Shown in pieces: positions 7,427-14,474 of a DNA stretch of 14,474 nucleotides; position 1 is the first letter of the stretch; each line of letters begins with the position of its first letter. The DNA comes from Candidatus Eiseniibacteriota bacterium (GTDB lineage: Bacteria > Arandabacterota > Arandabacteria > JAGLYR01). The position numbers and the translations under genes were made by a program. Below the pieces are notes generated by a model. The model was given only the letters and a program-made list of their open reading frames with translations, was not told where the DNA came from and made no database searches. Location: NCBI GenBank assembly GCA_023132135.1, contig JAGLYR010000089.1, forward strand, positions 1 through 14,474. Reading direction: 5' to 3'.

Positions 7427-8197
7427 ATGGAAACGCCCGGGCAGTTCCTCAGGGAACAGAGGGAAGAAAGAGGCAAGAGCCTGGAGGAGATCGCGGCGCA
7501 AATCAACCTCCGCACCGATGTCCTCAGGAACCTGGAGGCCGATCTCTTTAACTTCGCCCCCGCGCCCGTGTATGTCGTAGGAGCACTGACCGCCTACGCG
7601 CGGGCGTTGGGAGTTGATCCGAGCGAGGTGCTGGATCGGTACCACGGGATGCTGGACCCGCAGCCGAGCGAGCCTCCGAAAGAGCCCGAGCCTCCCCATC
7701 GAGGGTTCCCGATCGGGCGAAACGGTATCATCGGGGCCGCGGTGCTGGTGGTCCTCATTGTTCTGGTTGTGTTACTGGGGCGGAGGAATCCCACTTTCCG
7801 GGAAGAAGCAGCGATGCGTGAGGCAGTTCCGGAGGAAGCGATAGAGATACCGGCGATCGCTCCGCCGGTGGTCGAGACGGCGCCGGAGCGCGTGGTTTTG
7901 CAGATGAGCGTTCACGAGAGCACGTGGGTTGGCTTGGAGATGGATGGGGAGAAGCGGTACTCGGCGCTTCTGGCTCCGGGAGCCTGGCGGCGGTGGGAAG
8001 CCGATAGCACTTTCTCCATCACGATCGGGAACGCCGGCGGGGTGGATCTGACACTGGACGGCGAGACTGTGGACCTGCCGAGACAGCGGGGCCGCGTTGT
8101 TATGCTGGACTTGCCGGAGAGGGACGGCAATGATCGGGCCGGCGGCAGACAGCGGCGACCAGCGGCCCCGGACACGACTGGTGCCAGAGACCTCTAG
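7427..8197 (+). CDS. RodZ-like helix-turn-helix transmembrane protein
   Basis: The 256-residue product has the three-part layout of RodZ, the cell-shape protein that links cytoplasmic MreB to the membrane. Residues about 5-75 form an HTH_25/Xre-like domain (FLREQREERGKSLEEIAAQI, then LRNLEAD and VGALTAYARALGVDP). A Pro-rich linker (about 76-92) leads to one transmembrane helix (about 100-118), then an extracytoplasmic C-terminal domain of the DUF4115 type. This last contains ESTWVGLEMDGEKRYSALLAPG and FSITIGNAGGVDLTLDGE. The N-terminus is cytoplasmic because there is no signal peptide. ATG 7427 starts 5 bases after the DUF4139 gene; GAGAGG lies just upstream. Interaction with MreB is inferred from the family; mreB is not in this window. 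The last 25 residues are Arg/Gly/Pro rich and probably disordered. Confidence 0.85.
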   Translation: METPGQFLREQREERGKSLEEIAAQINLRTDVLRNLEADLFNFAPAPVYVVGALTAYARALGVDPSEVLDRYHGMLDPQPSEPPKEPEPPHRGFPIGRNGIIGAAVLVVLIVLVVLLGRRNPTFREEAAMREAVPEEAIEIPAIAPPVVETAPERVVLQMSVHESTWVGLEMDGEKRYSALLAPGAWRRWEADSTFSITIGNAGGVDLTLDGETVDLPRQRGRVVMLDLPERDGNDRAGGRQRRPAAPDTTGARDL

Positions 8198-8221
8198 CCT
8201 GCATTTCTCACCAGTTTTCTG

Positions 8222-8263
8222 CTACGGTACCGGCTACGGTACCGGCCCACGGTTTCTACGGTA
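8222..8263 (+). repeat. Tandem 12-bp repeat and potential hairpin upstream of uvrB
   Basis: CTACGGTACCGG occurs twice in tandem (8222-8233 and 8234-8245), and a partial third copy CTACGGTA lies at 8256-8263. Each full copy contains the perfect palindrome CGGTACCG (8225-8232 and 8237-8244), so the two copies can pair as an 8-bp stem with a GCTA loop. The element sits in the 86-base gap between the RodZ-like gene and uvrB, 20 bases before the GTG start. No run of T follows, so it is not a standard terminator. It could be an operator, an mRNA stem affecting uvrB translation, or chance expansion. Confidence 0.7.
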
Positions 8264-8283
8264 AGAAGCAGAGGTCCTGAGCG

Positions 8284-10289
<2,006 letters not shown>

Positions 10290-10293
<4 letters not shown>

Positions 10294-11153
10294 ATCCGGG
10301 CGCGAGACTCGACCCGGCCGTGATCGAGGCCGCTGTCAACCTGGCTCTCGAGGAGGACAGCGCGTACGAGGACGTGACAACACAATCCATCTTCGACAGG
10401 GATGACACTCTCTCGGGGATAATCGTGGCCAAGGCGCCGGGAGTTCTGGCCGGCCTCCCGGTAGCTGGAGCCGTCTTCCGCCGCCTGGACGACGGTTTCT
10501 CCTTCAAGGAGGAGTTGGGGGATGGCGAGCGCGTGAGCCGGGGAAGTGTGGTTGCCCGTTGCCGGGGGCGAGCTTGGGCGGTCCTTTCCGGGGAGCGGGT
10601 GGCGCTCAATTTCCTCCAACGGCTTTCGGGGATTGCTACCATGACGGCCCGCTATGTAGAGGCCGCGGGGGACTCCGGAACTTGCATCCTGGATACGAGG
10701 AAGACGACACCGGGTCTGCGGGCCATGGAGAAATATGGCGTGCTGGTTGGAGGGGGAAGAAACCATCGTTTCTCACTGGAGGACATGGTCCTCATCAAGG
10801 ATAATCACATTGAGGCCTCGGGGTCCATTCGCAGTGTCGTGGAGAGGGTCCGATGCCGCTCCACCGGCCGGGCAATTGAGGTGGAAGTGCAGAACCTTCA
10901 GCAGCTGGAGGAAGTGCTGCCCCTGGATGTCGATCGCGTGATGTTGGACAACTTCCATCTGGACGGGATGAAGCGAGCGATGGAGATCATCGGGAACTAC
11001 GATGGGCGGCGCCCGGAAGTGGAGATTTCCGGGGGAGTGACCTTGGAGACAGTGGGGTCCTTCGCACGGGTCGGGGCCGATTTCATCTCAGTGGGAGCGC
11101 TCACCCACTCGGCGATTGCCCTGGACATTAGCATGGAGATCACAAGTTGCTGA
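10290..11153 (+). CDS. nadC: Nicotinate-nucleotide diphosphorylase (quinolinate phosphoribosyltransferase, NadC)
   Basis: NadC converts quinolinate and phosphoribosyl pyrophosphate to nicotinate mononucleotide in de novo NAD synthesis. The 287-residue product has the N-terminal open-face domain ([14 protein letters not shown]), then [18 protein letters not shown] and the phosphoribosyl-binding barrel motifs [49 protein letters not shown] and [10 protein letters not shown]. All expected active-site motifs are present. ATG 10290 is chosen because a strong GGAAGGAGG (10273-10281) lies 8 bases upstream and it overlaps the uvrB stop as ATGA; a start at 10164 in the same frame would lie deep inside uvrB. 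The 3' end overlaps the birA start by 7 bases. The nadA and nadB genes are not in this window. Confidence 0.96.
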
Positions 11154-11950
11154 AACCCCTGGACGCTGAGCGGGTACGGTCGCTGCTTCCACAAGGTTTC
11201 CTCGCGGACGCGCGGGTTTTCGGGGTAGTTGGCTCCACTAATGATCTGGCGAGGCGCCTGGCGAGACAACGGTCCGGGCGGAGCCTCCTGGTGCTGGCCG
11301 AGGCACAAACGGCGGGAAGGGGGCGGCGGAATCGCCGCTGGTTCTCTCCACCGGGGGTCGGACTGTGGTTCTCCCTCGTCCTGTGGCCCAAACTGCATCC
11401 GGCTGAAATCTCTCCCCTCGGTCTTCTGGCGTCGGTCGCCGTGGCGTCGGCCCTGTGCGAGGATCTGGAACTGGAGGCCAAGGTCAAGTGGCCCAACGAT
11501 GTGTGGGTCGGGGGCCGGAAGGTCTGCGGAATCCTCTCGGAGTTGGAGGAAGTCCGCGGGAGGCAATGCGCCATCCTGGGGATCGGCATCAACGTCAATC
11601 AACAGGAAGCGGATTTCCCGGAGGACCTGCGGGGCGCCGCGGCGTCGCTCCGGATGCTCGTTGGATCAATCGTGGAAAGGGATTCGATCCTCAGAACCGT
11701 GCTGCATGGGCTGGCTGCGCGGTACGCGTGCTTCGATGAAAGTGGATTTGCACCCTTCCGGGAAGAGTGGGAGGCATTGTCTTTGATGACAGGCCGTGTG
11801 GTTCGTGTGGAGAGTGGAGCGAATTCCGTAGAGGGAGTGGCCCTGGGGCTGACGGAGGCGGGGGCTCTGAGGGTATCTGTTTCCGAGGATTGCGAACACG
11901 AGGTGGTCGCGGGGGATGTTCGAATTGTCGACGATGACTCTGACCATTGA
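11147..11950 (+). CDS. birA: Biotin--[acetyl-CoA-carboxylase] ligase (BirA, single-domain type)
   Basis: BirA activates biotin as biotinyl-AMP and transfers it to the biotin carboxyl carrier protein of acetyl-CoA carboxylase and related enzymes. The 267-residue product contains GSTNDLARRLA (29-39), the ATP/biotin loop AGRGRRNRRWFSP (about 56-68), KWPNDVWVGGRKVCGIL (114-130, with conserved Lys125) and LGIGINVNQ. A C-terminal small domain (about 215-265) resembles the BPL_C SH3-like domain. There is no N-terminal DNA-binding domain, so it is unlikely to repress biotin genes. The Asn in GRGRRN replaces the Gly of the common GRGRRG loop, a position known to vary. No ATG lies near the expected start; TTG 11147, with GGAG about 10 bases upstream and a 7-base overlap of nadC, is the best choice. 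Confidence 0.92.
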   Translation: MLKPLDAERVRSLLPQGFLADARVFGVVGSTNDLARRLARQRSGRSLLVLAEAQTAGRGRRNRRWFSPPGVGLWFSLVLWPKLHPAEISPLGLLASVAVASALCEDLELEAKVKWPNDVWVGGRKVCGILSELEEVRGRQCAILGIGINVNQQEADFPEDLRGAAASLRMLVGSIVERDSILRTVLHGLAARYACFDESGFAPFREEWEALSLMTGRVVRVESGANSVEGVALGLTEAGALRVSVSEDCEHEVVAGDVRIVDDDSDH

Positions 11951-12698
11951 TGTGGGCAACACCGAAACGCACATCGGACTGTTTCGCGAGGATGTGCTGG
12001 AGAAGGACTGGCGGCTGGCGACCCATCCGATTCGCACGTCGGACGAGTTCGCTCGGGAGCTGGCTGGTTTCCTGGACAGCGAGGGTGTGGCGTGGAAGGA
12101 CCTCGCGGGCGTTGTCCTGGGTTCGGTTGTGCCCGCCGCAACGTCAGTGGTGGAGGAAACGGCCAGACTGCGCCTCAGGAAGGAGCCCGTGACAGTCCAT
12201 GCCGGACTCGGGATGCCCATCGAGATCTGCACCCGGGATCCGCATCAGGTGGGGGCGGACCGGATTGCCAACGCCGTGGCCGGATGTCTCTGGCGCGAGC
12301 CCCCCGTGATCGTCGTAGACCTGGGGACGGCAACAACCCTGGATGTCATTGCCTCAGGTGCGCGGTATATCGGGGGTGTTATCTGTCCGGGTGTGGTTGC
12401 CTCGGTGGAGGAGCTGGTGAAGAGAACGGCAAAGCTCCCGAGCGTTGAGATGCGGGAGCCCGAGCGGGTTATCGGTAGAGACACAGAGGAATGCATGCGG
12501 TCGGGTATCATCTACGGGACCGCGTCGCAGATCGATGGGCTCATCAGCCGGGTACGGGATGAACTCGGGTCCAGCTGCCCGGCGATTGTGACCGGCGGAT
12601 GGGCGCCCACGATTGCTCCCTTCTGCGCGAATGTGGAAGAGGTGGACCGGCACCTGACGCTCAAGGGTCTGAAAGTACTGTATGATCTCAACTGCTAG
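11916..12698 (+). CDS. coaX: Type III pantothenate kinase (CoaX)
   Basis: CoaX phosphorylates pantothenate, the first step of coenzyme A synthesis, and belongs to the ASKHA superfamily. The product (260 residues from ATG 11916) has the phosphate-1 motif DVGNT (12-16), GADRIANAVAG (113-123), VVDLGTATTLDVI (133-145), YIGGVICPGV (151-160), LPSVE and the adenosine-binding VTGGWAP near 225. ATG 11916 is preferred for its upstream GAGGTGG (11900-11906); ATG 11934 would give MTLTIDVGNT, closer to the usual family start, and is a close alternative without a visible ribosome binding site. Both starts lie inside birA, so translation is probably coupled. It is the last gene of the repair/cofactor run, before the groES regulatory region. 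Confidence 0.95.
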   Translation: MFELSTMTLTIDVGNTETHIGLFREDVLEKDWRLATHPIRTSDEFARELAGFLDSEGVAWKDLAGVVLGSVVPAATSVVEETARLRLRKEPVTVHAGLGMPIEICTRDPHQVGADRIANAVAGCLWREPPVIVVDLGTATTLDVIASGARYIGGVICPGVVASVEELVKRTAKLPSVEMREPERVIGRDTEECMRSGIIYGTASQIDGLISRVRDELGSSCPAIVTGGWAPTIAPFCANVEEVDRHLTLKGLKVLYDLNC

Positions 12699-12831
12699 CT
12701 TGGGTTCCTCGCGCTACACAGAACAGCGGCGAAAACAGGCAAAAAACAGAGATTGCAAGAGCATCTGTCATGAGACACGCCCCAATGTCGGCCCAGCCTC
12801 CTTGTCTCTGCGCTCTCGTCCTGGATAGAGC

Positions 12832-12860
12832 TTGCAGTTCTTGCTGAACTTGCATATATT
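12832..12860 (+). promoter_or_regulatory. Candidate upstream groES promoter (not overlapping CIRCE)
   Basis: TTGCAG at 12832-12837 is followed by exactly 17 bases and then TATATT at 12855-12860, a good sigma70-type pair. It lies about 100 bases before the groES start and would begin transcription near 12867. The rest of the 263-base gap after coaX (12699-12830) shows no gene, no hairpin with a T run and no other recognisable element. Confidence 0.5.
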
Positions 12861-12863
12861 GTC

Positions 12864-12892
12864 TTGACGATGACGCTTGGAATGTGCTAGCA
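12864..12892 (+). promoter_or_regulatory. Candidate groES promoter overlapping the CIRCE operator
   Basis: TTGACG at 12864-12869 is followed by 17 bases and CTAGCA at 12887-12892, or 18 bases and TAGCAC. The weak -10 falls inside the left arm of CIRCE, the usual arrangement for HrcA control, where the repressor blocks polymerase binding. The same TTGACG and TAGC spacing style is seen in front of queD. Function is inferred from position. Confidence 0.45.
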
Positions 12893-12913
12893 CTCCTCGC
12901 ATGGGAGTGCTGG
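12887..12913 (+). promoter_or_regulatory. CIRCE operator (HrcA binding site)
   Basis: CTAGCACTC (12887-12895), a 9-base spacer, then GAGTGCTGG (12905-12913). The consensus is TTAGCACTC-N9-GAGTGCTAA; the inner seven bases of each arm match perfectly. HrcA represses groESL through this element until heat shock. It lies 48 bases upstream of the groES start codon, as expected. The hrcA gene is not in this window. Confidence 0.95.
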
Positions 12914-12961
12914 TGAGTATTTCGGGTGAATGTGGGCTGTCTTCTGGAGGGAGGAACTGAG

Positions 12962-13246
12962 GTGAATATCAAGCCGTTGCAGGATCGCGTACTGGTGAAG
13001 CCACTCAAGGAGAAAGAAGTGAAGAAGGGCGGGATCATCATCCCGGATACGGCCAAGGAGAAGCCGCAGGAGGGAACGGTGGCGGCGGTAGGTCCGGGCA
13101 GGATCCTGGAGTCCGGCACGCGGGTTGACCTGGAAGTCAAGAAGGGCGACCGGGTTCTCTACGGGAAGTACTCGGGGACGGAAGTGAAAGTCGACAACCA
13201 GGAATACCTGATCCTCCGTGAGGCGGACATCCTTGCGATTGTCTAG
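12962..13246 (+). CDS. groES: Co-chaperonin GroES
   Basis: GroES caps the GroEL ring and closes the folding chamber. The 94-residue product has the family N-terminus [13 protein letters not shown], the mobile loop region [22 protein letters not shown] (about residues 16-37), [26 protein letters not shown] and the C-terminal [17 protein letters not shown] 12962 is chosen because GGAGGGAGG (12946-12954) is 7 bases upstream and the protein then starts exactly as other GroES do; ATG 12926 would add 12 unrelated residues. It follows the CIRCE operator and precedes groEL by 57 bases, so heat-shock induced bicistronic transcription is expected. Confidence 0.97.
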   Translation: MNIKPLQDRVLVKPLKEKEVKKGGIIIPDTAKEKPQEGTVAAVGPGRILESGTRVDLEVKKGDRVLYGKYSGTEVKVDNQEYLILREADILAIV

Positions 13247-13270
13247 GTCCCATCGTGAGGCGGACATCCT
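13217..13270 (+). repeat. 17-bp direct repeat at the groES 3' end
   Basis: CGTGAGGCGGACATCCT occurs inside the groES 3' end (13217-13233) and again just after the stop (13254-13270), 37 bases apart. The bases after each copy (TGCGATT and GGTCATT) are also partly alike, so a short tail of groES appears to have been duplicated into the groES-groEL spacer. No function is evident. Confidence 0.8.
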
Positions 13271-13300
13271 GGTCATTAATGTAGTGAAAGGAGAAGGTAA

Positions 13301-14474
<1,174 letters not shown>

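Noticed and set aside
8222-8245. Terminator between the RodZ-like gene and uvrB
   Set aside because: The hairpin is followed by GCCCACGG rather than a T run, so it is listed as a repeat only.
12699-12831. Rho-independent terminator after coaX
   Set aside because: GCTCT/AGAGC near 12812-12831 can form only a weak 5-bp stem and no T run follows; nothing else in the gap qualifies.
12688-13140. Reverse-strand gene across the groES regulatory region
   Set aside because: It runs through CIRCE and antisense to groES, and its translation has no recognisable domain.

Overview
The window is a gene-dense, high-GC bacterial chromosome segment in which every recognisable gene is on the + strand. I see no mobile element, CRISPR array, rRNA or tRNA. 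The mix of a queuosine-precursor operon, a DUF4139 secreted protein, a RodZ-like protein, a large membrane/TPR protein and a CIRCE-controlled groESL suggests an uncultured Gram-negative-type lineage, perhaps an FCB-group or candidate phylum. That placement is an inference from gene content and style only; no phylogenetic marker was compared.

Layout: (1) 1-3056 holds the 3' end of a membrane protein, then an 841-residue protein with a GT-C-like multi-pass N-terminal half and a C-terminal TPR array. (2) 3129-5524 is a 7-deazaguanine (preQ0) operon, queD-queC-DUF366-queE, with every junction overlapping; a likely sigma70-type promoter lies just upstream. The DUF366 gene has no established function and sits inside this pathway. 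(3) 5538-8197 holds three envelope-type genes: a small YfiM/DUF2279-like exported protein, a DUF4139 protein and a RodZ-like HTH/transmembrane protein. (4) 8284-12698 runs uvrB-nadC-birA-coaX with overlapping junctions, coupling excision repair with NAD, biotin-ligase and CoA genes; a tandem 12-bp repeat able to fold into a hairpin precedes uvrB. (5) 12699-14474 holds a regulatory region with a clear CIRCE operator and two candidate promoters, then groES and a groEL truncated by the window end.

The ordinary genes are well supported by motifs. The points most worth a second look are the DUF366 gene locked between queC and queE, a clear change of codon usage part way through groEL (mosaic gene or assembly chimera), the repeat in front of uvrB, and a short duplication at the groES 3' end. 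I found no convincing evidence of a wholly new multi-gene system; the DUF366 linkage is the closest thing to an undescribed function.
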